From contig JANATF010000006.1 of the NCBI GenBank assembly GCA_029449245.1, positions 1,054,001 to 1,118,000 of the forward strand: a stretch of 64,000 nt of DNA, given 5' to 3'. This document shows, piece by piece, positions 1 to 11,585 of the stretch (the stretch's first letter is position 1; every line of letters starts with the position of its first letter). Below the pieces are notes generated by a model that was not told the origin of the DNA, did no database searches, and saw only the letters and a program-made list of their open reading frames with translations. The DNA is from Mortierella alpina. Its lineage: Eukaryota > Mortierellomycota > Mortierellomycetes > Mortierellales > Mortierellaceae. The translations under genes and the position numbers were made by a program.

Positions 1-205
1 AAGCGGCTCCTATGAAACTCCATGTCGCCTTGGTCTCAGGCTCTGGTGCCCTTGACCGCAACATCAGCCTACTTTCTGCTGTATCCATAACCACTATTAC
101 TTGCAGCGAGCATGATGACACAAGACGAAGCGTCCCTTTAAAAATTAAAAATCCCTGGAGGGAAAAGGTTTATGATGGTTGTGGATGAGAGGTTCACGTA
201 AGACT

Positions 206-1025
206 CTAGGCATTGAACTGGTTCTTCTGGATAGCCTGGATCTCTCTGTTCCTGATGAGCCTGCACTGCGACTTCACCTGGTTGGGAGCCGCGTGAAGGA
301 GGTCAGAGATATCTTGCTCAACCAGACTAACGTCTCCCTTCACCTGGAACTTGATAACCCAAAGGTTCAACGAAAACAGCTTGCTACCGTAGGCCTTGAT
401 CGCATCATTGATGTCGTCGTTCACATTGTGCAGGACCTTGGTCGACACCTCATTCACAGAGTGGACCGCGAAGCCAATGGCATTATTGACAATTTTAGAG
501 GCCTCTTTAACGACACATTTGTCATCACGGTTCTTGCAGGACCTGATCACCACCTGGGTGTACCCGTGCTCACGTCCAGACAAGTAGTTGGCCTCGAGCT
601 CACTGTCGACCCTCTGCTTGATCTTGTCTTGAACCGCAGAACCGAGCTCGGCAGACTGCTTGGTGCTGAGAGTGTGCCTCGAGGTCCAGAGTCCACTAAC
701 AAGACGTATTAGGAATTTTTGGGAGAATTGCGGTAAGTAAGAAATTACTGTGTCCTTTGTCCTACTACGTTGATAAGTGGCCGCTATCTTACAAGTAGGT
801 GACGTGAAGCTCTCTTGCGATCTCGTGCTTCACGACGGCATTGGTAGCGACGTCGGCATAGACCTTAGTAGCAATGTCGGTGTGGTCCTTGGTAAACATT
901 GCCACGGTGGAGTTGGAGCGAGCACCGGGCCTGAGGCAGGCAGTGTTCGCGGCCTGAGCAGTGGTGCCGGTCCAAAGCACAGCGATCAACGCCATGGAGG
1001 AGATGAGAGGGGTGGTGAACTTCAT
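206..1025 (-). CDS. Small secreted protein of unknown function (240 aa, 2 exons)
   Basis: Exons 1025-793 and 695-206. The intron has donor GTAAGA, a CTAAT branch-like site and acceptor TTAG, and the joined frame closes at 241 codons. The N-terminus (MKFTTPLISSMALIAVLW, then TGTTAQA) is a classical signal peptide, so the product is probably secreted. The mature part has no family I recognise: it is mostly polar and helical-looking with few cysteines (one near the N-terminus, two in a C-x5-C pair mid-protein, one near the C-terminus). A TATA-like element lies about 125 bp upstream of the ATG. It could be a small secreted/effector-like protein, but nothing in the sequence shows a target. The gene model is fairly sure; the function is unknown. 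Confidence 0.7.
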
Positions 1026-1873
1026 GTTGGGGAGGGAAAGGGCTTGGGGTCGGGTGGGGAAGGTTGGGGGGGAGGTGGGTGGTTACGGTTGTCCTAGTGG
1101 AGGTGGAGAGGTGTGATCTGAGGGATAATGGAAACTGGAGGGGATGGTTTTTATAGGAAAGGCCTTTGGGTGACGCTATGAAGCAAACATATCGATAAAC
1201 CCTTCGGTAGCGCCATGAGGTCTACACTGTAGGTCCAAAAAAAGGATGGGTCCTGAACAGACATGGCTGCTGAAGAGCGTCCAGCACCGAGACAATGTAG
1301 GTACTTGGATGTTTCTCAGCGCGTACTGCAGAGCCCTCTCAAGAAGCATAACCTATCCATGAAGAGCACCACCTATCGCTGTAACGCAGCTACGGCATGG
1401 CATGTACTCAAAAGTACCACGGGTGTTGGATGGTAATCAGTCTTCTAGCTCGACCTTTTGTCTCTGGCTCTCAAGAAGACGAGGGTGTTCTCTACATGTA
1501 CTGATTTGGCTCTAGCATTATCTGTTAATCCAGCAAAACATCTTGAATATCCTCCCAATGCATGATTAGCACTTAAAAGCAACCTGCAGCAGTTTAGAGT
1601 ACCAGTGCAGGCAATGTAACGACAAGATAACAGGGCTGCTCAGCACCAATGCTGGCTGTCGAGTTCTTATCACACTCGTGTTTGTTGCTATAGGCTGCAG
1701 CTGGTCAGAAAAAAAACCGCCTAGATCGCTTCCAACATTCCACAGGCACCGCAGGAAACAAGATGCTGTTGATGATGGGAATATTTATGAATACAAGTTA
1801 TGAAGTGGTGGGTTTCTAGTATATATACATGTATGTACGTTTGGGTGCGTTGCTGTTCTATTTACAACACCTT
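1026..1873. other. Intergenic: promoter of secreted-protein gene and 3' flank of chitin deacetylase
   Basis: I see no supported gene here. The first 150 bp carry the 5' leader and TATA-like site of the minus-strand secreted protein. The remainder is mixed sequence with short ORFs only. Confidence 0.6.
1148..1155 (-). promoter_or_regulatory. TATA-like element for the 206-1025 gene
   Basis: The minus strand reads TATAAAAA, 122-130 bp upstream of the ATG at 1025, a plausible distance for a fungal TATA box plus leader. Confidence 0.45.
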
Positions 1874-3262
1874 TTAAAAATGGCAAGAGTTGGGCACAGC
1901 CTCCTCATCTTCAGGCTTCCCAATTTCGCTGTACCAGAGACGGGGGTCAGTCTCTCCCAAGCAAGCGGCGACAGGCATCACATCATGCCCCAGGCTCTGG
2001 ACATACTCTACAGCCCAAAGACTGGTCGCCTCTTGATAGATACCGCCAATCACCATAGCGTCACGGTCCAGGGCCCTGTATGGAACACCTCGGACAGCCT
2101 CAGCCCACTTGGATGAGAGCTCGGTCTCGGTATGGGAGCGGTGCGTATGTGCTGACGAGTCCATGGGTTTCTGAGTAAACTCGGACGAGTCGCCATTGAA
2201 CTCATAATCCTTAAGATGGTCAACGTCCCAGAGGACCATGATGTACCCCAGCTCCTCCATGATCTTGCGGACACGCTCCGAGTGTTCCCCGTAAGGAGGG
2301 CGCATGTAACGGGGGACAACGCCCAAGATAGTGCGGAACGCGTTCTCCATCTTGTACATCTCGTCACGGATGTCGTGATCAGAGAGGCCCTCGAGATCAC
2401 GGTGTGCCCACGGGTGGGCCGCGATCTGGTGTTGCTCATTGTAGGCACGTTTCAACAACCTCTTGGATTCAGGGGCTGAGAATAGAAGGAAGGAAATGTA
2501 AAACAGTGTCAGCATGTCTATTCTTGTGAGGTATGTTGTCTCTGTTAGTACCCAGAAAAATTTACAGGCCGCGAGAACGCTATACTTACCATAGATACAA
2601 CTCCAGTTATCGCCATTCAAGAAGAATGTCACCTTGAGATTTTCACGCTTCAGGAAATCGAGCAGCTCGTCGGTGAGCTGCCCTGGGCCATCATCGAACG
2701 AGATGGCGTAGGAATTGGGCTGTGTACAAGAGTCGACGACTTGTCCGGCACGATACAACGACGGCGGCGCAGGCCCTGTGACCGTGTATGGGAAGAACGT
2801 GCCATTGAAGCTGTTTGTTGCTTGGCGTGCGAGGGGCGGAGGAATGGGCGCGGCGCATGCTAAAAAAAGATAGGGGGAAAAAAATCGACGTGAGATACTG
2901 TTGCAAGTACTTTGTTGCTCCGCAGAATGATCCCGTTGAAGATGGAAAATGGGCAATGAAGCAAAAAAAAAAAAAGATCGCTGTCGTGTTCAGAGCTCAT
3001 TGCAAGTTCTGTCGTTGTGATTGCAGAACGTGCAAGCTGTGAGAGCCCTTCACACAAGGACCACCCACGTTTGCTAAGCAAACCTGGTGCGTGTGAAGGC
3101 TCAAATGTTTTGGGCGAGTTTCTCTGGGTTGTCTGAGAGCTGATAGCAGGGATGTTGGGAGCTGGTACCTTTGAGAGTTGTGGACTGGATGGATGCTAAA
3201 GACACCAGGATTGACCCCAGTACCGAGAGCCGAGTGAAGGTTGCGCTGTGAAGGAAGCGCAT
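1874..3262 (-). CDS. Chitin/polysaccharide deacetylase (NodB domain, CE4), secreted, 321 aa
   Basis: Exons 3262-3169, 2859-2590 and 2475-1874. The junctions are phase 1 and the frame closes at 322 codons. Exon 1 encodes a signal peptide (MRFLHSATFTRLSVLGSILV...). The NodB fold follows: motif 1 SFDDGPG (about residues 85-91, the catalytic base and metal Asp pair), motif 2 HPWAHRDL (H-x3-H metal ligands, a P variant of the usual HS/TxxH), motif 3 RPPYGEH and motif 4 LWDVDHLKDYE. Family members remove N-acetyl groups from chitin, giving chitosan in the wall or altering wall recognition. The enzyme is probably extracellular or periplasmic; no GPI signal is obvious at the C-terminus. Substrate specificity (chitin versus other polymers) cannot be told from sequence. 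The family call is firm. Confidence 0.9.
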
Positions 3263-4033
3263 TTGAGGTGTGTAGGAGGTGTGAGGGTATATGAGGTGAG
3301 AGGGTATGAGGAGTCAGACCTGTGAGACTGGAGTGTAGAGAGTTGTGCAGAGTTCGTCAAGCCAGGTAGTATGGTACAGAGTCAAAGTCAGAAACGTCGA
3401 TAGGAGGAATGTCCGGCGACCCCAGGCTTCTTATAGTCCAGCCCCTATCGACTCTCCTCGGACATCTTGGCTGTGTTGGAAAACAGAAAACTCCTCCACC
3501 CCTGTTCACAGCATGATCTGGCTGACCCACCCATGACGCTGCAGTCGACGCGATAAACAAAGAACTCAAAAATCAGTAAAAATAGAATTTGCCCGCCGTA
3601 CTGTAGTTTGCGGTCCAGTAACATGACGTCTTCCTTTCCAGCCTTTCCTGCAACACCGCCACACCTTGCGCCCAGCGGAACGTGGCTGCATTCCCGCCGC
3701 TCCTGTTGTCGCCCTAAACCCCGCCAATGGAGTCCGTCGCCACCAGTCAATCGTAACTTGATCTAGCGGCGAACGCCAAGAGAAAAATGGCCCGGCGTCC
3801 TGCCTTTATTGTTACAAACGGATGTGTTTCTCTTTGAAGCGAGCAAAGCGGGTCGCCCCCTGGCCTGCAACACCTTCCAACAAGCGATAACCAGCACATC
3901 CCATCCACGCCTCCTTCGTCCATGCACTGTTTTAAAGTAGTGCATTTGTAAAACGAACCCACGCGGGGCTACGATGTTTTTGATGATAGTCCTTCTTGCC
4001 ACGGTCCCCTGGGAGTGTTCCAAACCATACGGC
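3263..4033. other. Intergenic: promoter region of chitin deacetylase
   Basis: No gene is supported. A TATAAGA-like match on the minus strand lies near 3428-3434, about 170 bp upstream of the deacetylase ATG. Short ORFs here are not convincing. Confidence 0.5.
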
Positions 4034-4378
4034 CTAGTAGTCGGTATCGACTGAGGCACCAAAGAGTCGCAGGATCTCAAAGATAGCCCCTCCACAGAGG
4101 ACCACGATCAGGAACCCCAGCAGGTATGGGTTGATGCTTGGCTTCTTGAGTCCTTTATCTGTATGGACAGTCTTGGAGAGGCCGCGCTTTGTGACATTAG
4201 CCTGGTACTTGGCTAGATAGCAGAGACGGGGTAAAGTTACAGAGTGAGTAAACAGGGAGCCGTTGCTGTTGCTCAGGCGGAGCAGATGTCAGACGCATAA
4301 TGTGCTGCATGCGAAAGTCGTTGTTATCGTTGACATACCATTGCGGACACGCATAGCGGGTGATGTTGCGTTGGTCAT
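4034..4378 (-). CDS. YSY6: RAMP4/SERP1 (Ysy6) family ER translocon protein, 72 aa
   Basis: A two-exon gene too short to be obvious as a single ORF: exons 4378-4339 and 4212-4034, with donor GTATGT, acceptor CTAG and phase 1. The product is 72 aa. Its N-terminal cytosolic half contains the hallmark NVTKRG stretch (residues 19-24) with basic residues, and a single C-terminal membrane span lies at about 42-62 (PYLLGFLIVVLCGG...). Length, topology and the NVTKRG motif match RAMP4/SERP1/Ysy6, a tail-anchored protein that associates with the Sec61 translocon and stabilises nascent membrane proteins under ER stress. The protein ends GASVDTDY. Together with Ost3/6 at 51-53 kb it is one of two ER-translocation components here. 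I am confident in both the splice model and the family. Confidence 0.88.
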
Positions 4379-4821
4379 AGTTGAATATGTTGTTGGATAG
4401 AGTAGTTTTGATGCAGGGCTTGCTGTCGCGTGTCTGCCTTTGTTGGGCGTAGTCGTTTAAGGGTGTCAAACGCTTTGCGTCTGTCAGGGGGCTACGAATA
4501 TACTTATCGCAGATGTGCTTGCTCTAGCGACGAGTCGAGGCGCAGTGTGGTGCTGAAGAAGAGAAGAAATGGCGAGTAGGAATGGCGAAAAGGAAACCGG
4601 AGAGATGAATGAAGGACAATGGACGAGGAAGTGTTGACTTGCTTCCGACGCTGGTCGCTGGTGTCTTGTACGCAAACGATTGGCTGGAGCGAGATGCATC
4701 GATCAAGAACGTCAAGCGAGACGGGTCCGAGCCCCTGACGGTTTGAATTTTGAAACCAGGTTATGGAAGCTTTCCCACATTGACGCATCTGTATTGTGCT
4801 AAAGGTGCTCTAATAGCGCTT
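4379..4821. other. Intergenic: promoter of RAMP4 gene and 3' flank of thioesterase
   Basis: The interval is 443 bp with no supported gene. Pyrimidine-rich stretches on the minus strand would lie just upstream of the RAMP4 start. Confidence 0.5.
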
Positions 4822-6477
4822 CTACAACTTGGGCTCCGCTGGCTTGTTGTTCTTCAGGCGGACAACTCCCTCCTGAGCTACCGAGACTGCCAAAGTGCCG
4901 TCCTCTTTGTAGATTCTACCAAATGTCAGTCCACGATCACATCCGGATCGAGGGCTGGTCCATAGAAAGAGTCGATATGTCACGGTTAGTTCAACAAATA
5001 TATCAAGGATACACGCTGGACTGCCGTCCCCGACTTACGTTTCGCAGACATAGAGCATCCACTCATCGGCTCTAAAGGGACAATGGAACCACATCGAATG
5101 GTCCAAGGACGCCATCATCGCAATCCTGGGGTTGGATCCGAGTCTTGAGAACCACGTTGCTCCATGGGCAAGAGGAACGGTTCCCAGCAGGTTGTGGTCA
5201 GACCCATAAGCCACCACGCACTGGTGAAATGCTAATGCGTCTCCAAGCTTCCCTTTGGATCTCATCCAAAACGACTGCTCCGTACGCTTCGGCGGGTCTG
5301 TAATATCCTTGAGACTATGTTTCCTGGTGTCCTTAAAGTCCAGCGTCATGGGCTATTACATAGTGATCGGTGAGTCTGGAAAGTCAAGTGATAAACACTG
5401 GCTGAAAAAAAGGTACAGAGAGCATTTACCTCCTCCAGACGCAATTTGAGCACCTCTGTAAATTTCTCAGGAACCTTGGGGTTGTCAATCATTGATCGAA
5501 TGATCTCCTCTTGGCTTGGGAGCGTACTGTGGTGTGGCACATTTGGCATAGGGTACTGATGGCTGGGAGCGTTGGGTGCTGGGACTTGGAAGCTCGCCGT
5601 ACAGACAAAGATGTTCTTTCCGCGTTGCTTGGCTGTCACTGTCCTGGTGCAATATGATTTCCCTACCAAGAAAAAGCACAATAGTTGTCAGCAAGACCGA
5701 TCAGTCCATGAATCGCAATGGCTTTTCATCCCGTAGACATCAAACTCCAGTCGCTGTCAAGTCCGACCCGGAAATCTGCAGTTCCCCCCTCGATCACACT
5801 GCCGGCTCAATTGCCTATATAAACTTTAAAAGCGGGGGTTCTCACCGTCTCTGACTCGCTCCACATGGTACAGGATAGGGACAGAGTGGTCGCCAGGCAG
5901 CAGGAAGTAGGAGTGAAGAGACTACAGCAGCACCAGCGCAGTCAGAGATTTGTACACTAGTTAGATAGACCATCACAGCGTCGCAGGTCTCGCGTGCTCT
6001 TTTGCTATGACAACTTACATGAACCGAGTAATTGCTGGACACGGTGTTTGTTGCCGCAACCAGTGCTTGACCAACGACATTGCCTCCTATATTCAGTTGT
6101 GTAAGGATATGAAAAGATAGTGAGATATAATGGTGTATTACGTGGCCGTAAGAACCCACACCTTTGCCACTTTTTCCCACAATGGTAAACCAGTACGTTA
6201 CCGAAAACACCCCGCGCACCAAGAGGCAGCCAAAGGTTTTTGGATCGGTAAAGGTCCTTATCAATCTCTTCCAGATCAAGCATAGTCTCTATAATCGTGT
6301 TGTCTACAGAAAGCACCCCGCGAGCGGTGGTGAAAAGTTAGCCACCGATTCGCTGCTCTTTGAGCAATCTAGTTCGTAGTCTCTCCGCTCATGCTGCAGG
6401 TGCACGCTTTCTCCATGTGCCTTGGCAAACGTACTGCTTGACCCATCAGGGGATGGCCGAATAATGGTCGACGACAT
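4822..6477 (-). CDS. TES1: Acyl-CoA thioesterase II (TesB/ACOT8/Tes1 type), probably peroxisomal, 322 aa
   Basis: Seven exons: 6477-6435, 6303-6202, 6086-6019, 5921-5846, 5662-5430, 5352-5039 and 4954-4822, total 969 nt. The two hot-dog folds of the TesB family are visible: N-terminal DLYRSKNLWLPLGARGVFGG...VVGQALVAA, then LHSYFLLPGDHSVPILYHVERVRDG, and in the second fold FHQCVVAYGSDHNLLGT (catalytic Asp about 226) and VAQEGVVR (Gln about 306). The family hydrolyses long- and medium-chain acyl-CoA to free acid and CoA, and in yeast supports peroxisomal beta-oxidation. The last three residues are PKL, a plausible variant PTS1 peroxisomal import signal (consensus SKL/AKL), which supports the same location. 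All splice phases are consistent. Confidence 0.92.
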
Positions 6478-7848
6478 GAGACAGGGCGGATGTAGGCTGA
6501 AGGCCGATGGAGTGGAGGAGCGAAGAATGTGACGAAGGAATGGAGGAAAGAGAGCCAGTGAGACTTTTTGCCGCATATTTTCCGAGCCGAGGGTCCAACC
6601 GCACCGCAGCCTTAGGCTGCTGCAAAATGCGCGAACAAGCACACTGCGCGCATCGTCCTGTCAGATAAGAGATCGACGGCTTTCACAGCCCTATGCTACC
6701 CCACGGAAACAGCCATTAGCTGCTTCTGTCGGGTCAATGCTTTGCGGCACATGCCACAGAACTGTCAAGGTTATGCAGTACCTCTGCATTTACTCCACGG
6801 TTCCTAAAACTTGCCCGGTGGCCAAGCCGGGAACGTCTACGATTCTAATGATCGAGGAGTAGTAATGAGCCTGTCTTGATATCCTCCTACTATGTTCTCG
6901 AAGGATGTTCTAGCCTTCTTGATCAAGCAAAGCACACGATTCCCAGGCGATCCACTATGCGACAATCTCTATGAGACCGAAGAAAAGGCAATGCGCTCGA
7001 TGCGGTAAAATCGTGTCGACTGTGTAAAGGTCACGCCTTGCAGCTGCTGAGAACGTGATGAATTGAAACGAAGGTGCAGAAAGAGAAGCCAAAGCCATCT
7101 TTACAACTTAACCAACGAAGGATATTAATGGCCCACACCTCTGGATCGCCGGCGCACGAGATCCAAGATGGCGACGATGACATGTTCGACCCCACGAACG
7201 ACTGGCTCGTTCATGAACTATACTGAGGACTGGTGCCCACGATATATTGGTCACTATATGAGCAGAAATGCTCACGACCAGCAACAGCATCACAGGATAC
7301 ATGGATGCACGATTGTGCTGGCCATTGAGGAATACATGCGCAGATCGATCTGGCATAGTCGGTGCGAACTCACGGTCGTCTGGGAGAAATCGGTAGGAAG
7401 TACCACTGTGAACAAACGCGTCCGAGGAATGTTGGGCCCATTGGGACCACTCTTGGAGCAGTGGTGATTTCTGCGATCTAACCTTAAGCCAGGGACTAGC
7501 GGTTAATGTGAAAGGCGCAGGCAGGCGCGGCAGTAGAAGAGGAGCCGTGGGTGCTCAACGAAAGGCCGAGTCCAACATAGTTTTGAATCGCGTGAAGCTT
7601 AACATGTGCCCGGGGATCATACAATGTATGTAGCTCATAACAAACATAGAGGATGCAGAGAGCAAGAGGCGGTCCAGACGGTCAGAGACCCGCTCATGCC
7701 AAGCTGAGGTTTCAACACATCGCCTGGGTGCCACCATCCAGCCGGCAAGGTACCACACTTCTGCATTGTAACTTAAAAGGCGCTCGTTTCTCGGACGCCC
7801 CTTTTTCATCCTCATTCTTTCTCTCTTCACCCCGGCCGCACCCCCACC
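6478..7848. other. Divergent intergenic region between thioesterase and mpaB-like genes
   Basis: The interval is 1.37 kb between two genes transcribed away from each other. Several ORFs of 60-110 codons on both strands overlap each other and lack any recognisable domain. I see no RNA gene or repeat. Confidence 0.5.
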
Positions 7849-9349
7849 ATGGACGCATTCCTTCAATTCCTCGCGTCACACCCCGGCGTGAAATACGGCG
7901 GCGCTGTCCTCCTGGCATACGTGGCCCTGGTGCGCCATCTGCGGTTCAAACGACTCAATGCCCTTCTCAAGAAATACCCTGACCCAACCATACCCCTCCG
8001 CAACCTTGACATCGCCCGTGAAGTGGCAGCAAATGTCAGCGAGTACGAGTTCCCCTTCCTGAACGTCGTCTCTCTTGAGTTTGCGCTCTTCAAGACCTAC
8101 GCGATCCCCAGCATCTCCAAGATCCTCGCCGCCACAAACGAGTTCAAAAGCGATTGCCTTAGGCGAGCGGATGACACAGTCTTTATTCTGTTAGAGGTCA
8201 CGGAGGGTCATTCCAGAGACGTCCGCAGGACGATGATTGACGGCAAGCCTGACGAAAAGGAGCAAAGGAATGACGAACGGAGGGCCGAACTGGCAATGGA
8301 GCGGTTGAACTTTCTTCATGGACACTACAACATCAAGCAAGAAGATTATCTGTACACACTGGCATTGTTTATCTCAGAGCCATCCTCGTTCCTGGGACGC
8401 TTCGAATGGAGACCCCTGTCTGATCTCGAGAAAAATGTAAGTTGGTCGAACCCAAGTTGAGTGCCAAATCTTGCGAGGATGGAGCTTTGCTCCGGGATCC
8501 GATAACAAGAGCGCCGGGGCAGAGAGAGTAGACCCAGAATTAGGACTATTGCATTTGTATTCACATCGGGCTCACTCACATTATTGGCTCTTGTGAACCG
8601 TGCTTGCTTTTGCTCACTCGTTTGCATTCTCTTTCCTCTTTTCACACTCGGCGCCACAGGCACTTCTCGCTCAATGGACGCATAACGGAAAGGCCATGGG
8701 AATTCAAAACATTCCAACAACAATAGCGGAGCTAGAGCAATGGGCACTGGTAAGTTACTTTGCAACTTGTTTTTTCTGGAAGAGGGAATACCGCGAGACG
8801 AGGGGAACACGTAAATTTTAGACGGGGGTTTTTTGGACGACTGCATGCAATGCACCTTATTAAATGTAACCTTGGAAACTGCTCCGATGACACCCCCCTT
8901 AGGATTACGAGACCAAGCACGCCGTTTTCGCACCAACAAACAGGGTTATTGCCGATGCCACTATTGATCTTTTGTTGAGCTTGGCTCCTTCTTTTATGCA
9001 CCCATTCGGCCGCAAGGTCATCTCCTGCCTGTTGACGGATCGTCTCCGGACCGCCTTTAACATGGCACCTCCTCCCCGCGGCCTAACTCCTATTGTAGAG
9101 GGGATTTTATATACAAGAGCAGCCTTTATCAGAAACTTCATGCTTCCGAGAAGGATGCCTCTCGTCAGGACAGCACTGAGAGCCAACGAGGAGAACAAGT
9201 ATGTCCCTCAGTTCCACAAGTACAAGCCCGTTTACCCCGATGGCTACAGGATCGAGGATCTCGGGCCTGTCAAGTTTGTGGGAAAGTGCCCTGTCTCATT
9301 CCATGCCTCGGGGAAGACGCCTGTAGCATCTCGTCTGGAAGACCTGTAA
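7849..9349 (+). CDS. mpaB/rubber-oxygenase-like protein (DUF2236 family), 374 aa
   Basis: Exons 7849-8436, 8660-8749 and 8903-9349, all phase 0, 375 codons. The start MDAFLQFLASHPGVKYGG is followed by a membrane-anchor-like segment (about 18-30). The middle carries HGHYNIKQEDYLYTLALF (about residues 165-182), then FMHPFGRKV and YVPQFHKYKPVYPDGY. This order matches ER-bound oxygenases of the mpaB/mpaB' and Lcp rubber-oxygenase superfamily, in which conserved histidines bind heme. In Penicillium the founding member cleaves a farnesyl chain in mycophenolic acid biosynthesis, but most fungal members have no assigned substrate. No biosynthetic cluster genes adjoin, apart from an aminotransferase downstream. 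Fold assignment is good; substrate is unknown. Confidence 0.8.
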
Positions 9350-9529
9350 AATCTCAACGGCGCGTTTGTGAAATAAACGCTTGATGTGCATATATCGATA
9401 ATCAGTTTGATCAGCAAATCAATTGAGGATGCGAGAGAAGGTCACACCAGAGAGGTTCTTCCTGCGTCCAGGTGTGCTTCATCGACAATCACTTCTCTCT
9501 CTCTCATTCACCTCATTCATGACAGCAAC
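9350..9529 (+). promoter_or_regulatory. Short spacer between mpaB-like and aminotransferase genes
   Basis: Only 180 bp separate the stop at 9349 from the aminotransferase ATG at 9530, so the latter's promoter must be compact or overlap the upstream 3' UTR. An AATAAA lies at 9372-9377. Confidence 0.4.
9372..9377 (+). terminator. Candidate poly(A) signal AATAAA
   Basis: AATAAA 23 bp after the stop codon of the mpaB-like gene. Confidence 0.4.
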
Positions 9530-11273
9530 ATGCCAGATTCCAAGGTCAACTATCAGCTTTATCTCAGCGAGTCCTCAAAAGCGCGCAAGCCCAGTGCCAG
9601 TATGTAGCTGTGGCAACTATCTTTTCCTTCAAGTCACCTTCCGTCCTTCCGTCGCTGCAGGCATGTTTTTGACAAGACACTAAAGTCTCTCGATTTGCTT
9701 CTTCACGCAATAGTCAGACGCTTGATTCCCCTTACCAGGCTTCCAGGAATGGTATGTTGCTGAACACAGCCTCTGGGGATTTCTCGACCACAGTGCGTAT
9801 TGCTAACGATTAGACCTGCTGCGCTGCACCCCGTCCGCAGATCTCACTTGGGGCTGGAGCTCCTAACCCCGACCTCTTTCCCTTTGAAGGTATCAATATC
9901 TCTCTAAAGAGTGGCGAGTCTCTGAGTATCGATCCTGGTGTTCTCAGTGAGTCATTAACATATGGTCCCTCTGTAAGTGATAAGTAAAGAATTATTATAT
10001 TTAATATCGTCAAAAGATTTTACTAACATGAAATTGCTTGGAACATTACCTAGGATGGAATCCCTCAGCTCAACAGCTGGCTAAAGGAGCTTCAGGTTAT
10101 ACAACATGCGCCTCCTCGGGAATTTACAGTATCCATCGGTACAGGGTCTCAGGACTTGGTCACAAAGGCTTTACAAATGCTTATCTCTCCCGGGGACAAC
10201 GTGCTCTTTGAATCGCCAGGATACGTCGGTGTAATTGCGTTCCTCAGACACCAGCCTTGCAACCTCGTCGGTAAAGCCTATTTCACTTCAGCTGTACTTG
10301 TGGAGAAGAAAGTAGACCATAATTTAACCATAGATGTTTAATCTATGTCTCAACAAAAAAAAACACAACAGATGTAGAGTTGGACTCACATGGAGTGGTT
10401 CCCTCAAAGTTGCGGGAACAGCTTCAAAACTGGCCTGCGGATAAGCGCAAGCCCAAAATGCTGTACACTGTCCCCGTGGGAGGGAACCCAACAGGCGTGA
10501 GTCAAACCCTCGAGCGCAAAAAGGAGATTTACGCGATCGCTCAGGAGCACGATCTGTTGATCTTGGAGGACGATCCATACTACTACTTGCAGTTTGGCGA
10601 CAAGGTTCCGTCGTACCTATCAATGGATGAGGACGGACGCGTGCTCAGGTTCGACAGCATGTCCAAGATTCTGTCCTCGGGACTTCGCGTCGGATGGGCT
10701 ACCGGGCCTGCAGAGCTGATCAACGTCATGAACCTTGTCACACAGGTAATATGTCGTATGCGCACTCATGGCAGCAAATTCAGTAGCAAGGACATTTCAG
10801 AGCAAGCACTGATTCTTTTTCTGACAATTGTTTATTAGACAAGCAACTTGCAGCCATCGAGTATCGCTCAAGCCATCACGTATACTCTAGTCCAGTCCTG
10901 GGGCCATCAAGGGTTCTACGAGCATACGCTCAAGGTCGCGGCTTTTTACAAGGAGCGCTGTCAACTGTTTTGCAAATATGCCCGCCAACATCTTGCAGGA
11001 CTTGCCAGCTGGGTTGAGCCGGATGCAGGGATGTTTGTGTGGTTCTACTTGGAGGGTATCAAGGACTCGTTCGACCTGATTCTGACCAAGGCTGTGGAGA
11101 AGAAGGTGCTGCTGGTACCTGGCATTGAGTTCTACTGCCATCCCAAGGAGAGTGGCCCGAGCCAGTTTGTGCGGGCGTCGTTCTCGAATGTGTCTGAGCA
11201 GGATATGGACCTTGGCCTTCAGCGCCTGGCGAGCCTCCTGCGTGAGCACCAGTCGTCGTCGTGGCACACGTGA
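9530..11273 (+). CDS. ARO8: Aromatic amino acid / kynurenine aminotransferase (class I/II PLP enzyme), 421 aa
   Basis: Six exons: 9530-9599, 9714-9751, 9841-9972, 10054-10270, 10372-10745 and 10839-11273, total 1266 nt. Landmarks of the Aro8/Aro9/AADAT subgroup of fold-type I aminotransferases are present: AIRRLIPLTRLPGM then SLGAGAPNPDLFPF near the N-terminus, YGPSDGIPQL, GTGSQDLV, PVGGNPTGV, EDDPYYYLQFG (PLP-contacting Asp/Tyr) and SMSKILSSGLRVGW, whose Lys (about 251) forms the Schiff base. The C-terminal domain contains PDAGMFVWFYLEGI. The family transfers the amino group between aromatic or alpha-aminoadipate-type amino acids and 2-oxoglutarate. The exact substrate (Phe/Tyr/Trp, kynurenine or aminoadipate) is not resolvable here. 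Exon 2 is only 38 nt. Confidence 0.92.
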
Positions 11274-11585
11274 CTTGAGTCGACTTGAGTCTGATCGGCC
11301 TCTCCCTTCGGAGTCGGACTTGCCCGTCCTTGTTTCCAGCCGAAATGTGTGTGAGGTGGGGTAAAGTGACCGACCCTCGTGAAAGCGAATAAAAAAATAG
11401 TGTTCACTGCACACTGCACACACTGCACACACTGCACACCTCTGTCCCCGCCAGTGACACATCGCACTCTTTTTCGTTCTCTGCTCGCTCTCTCTCCTTT
11501 TGCAATCATCCACATCCCATCCGTCCCCTTTCTGCTCCACAAGCGAAGGGTGTTCCCCGCAACCTCAGAATCCACCTCGCATCCA
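11274..11585 (+). other. Intergenic with CA-rich microsatellite and poly(A) signal
   Basis: An AATAAA occurs at 11388-11393. A TGCACACAC-type repeat (about 11404-11440) lies upstream of the PEX26-like gene. The reading frame of that gene stays open back to an ATG at 11379, so the repeat could be translated if that upstream start is used. I prefer 11586. Confidence 0.5.
11388..11393 (+). terminator. Candidate poly(A) signal AATAAA
   Basis: AATAAA about 115 bp after the aminotransferase stop codon. Confidence 0.35.
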
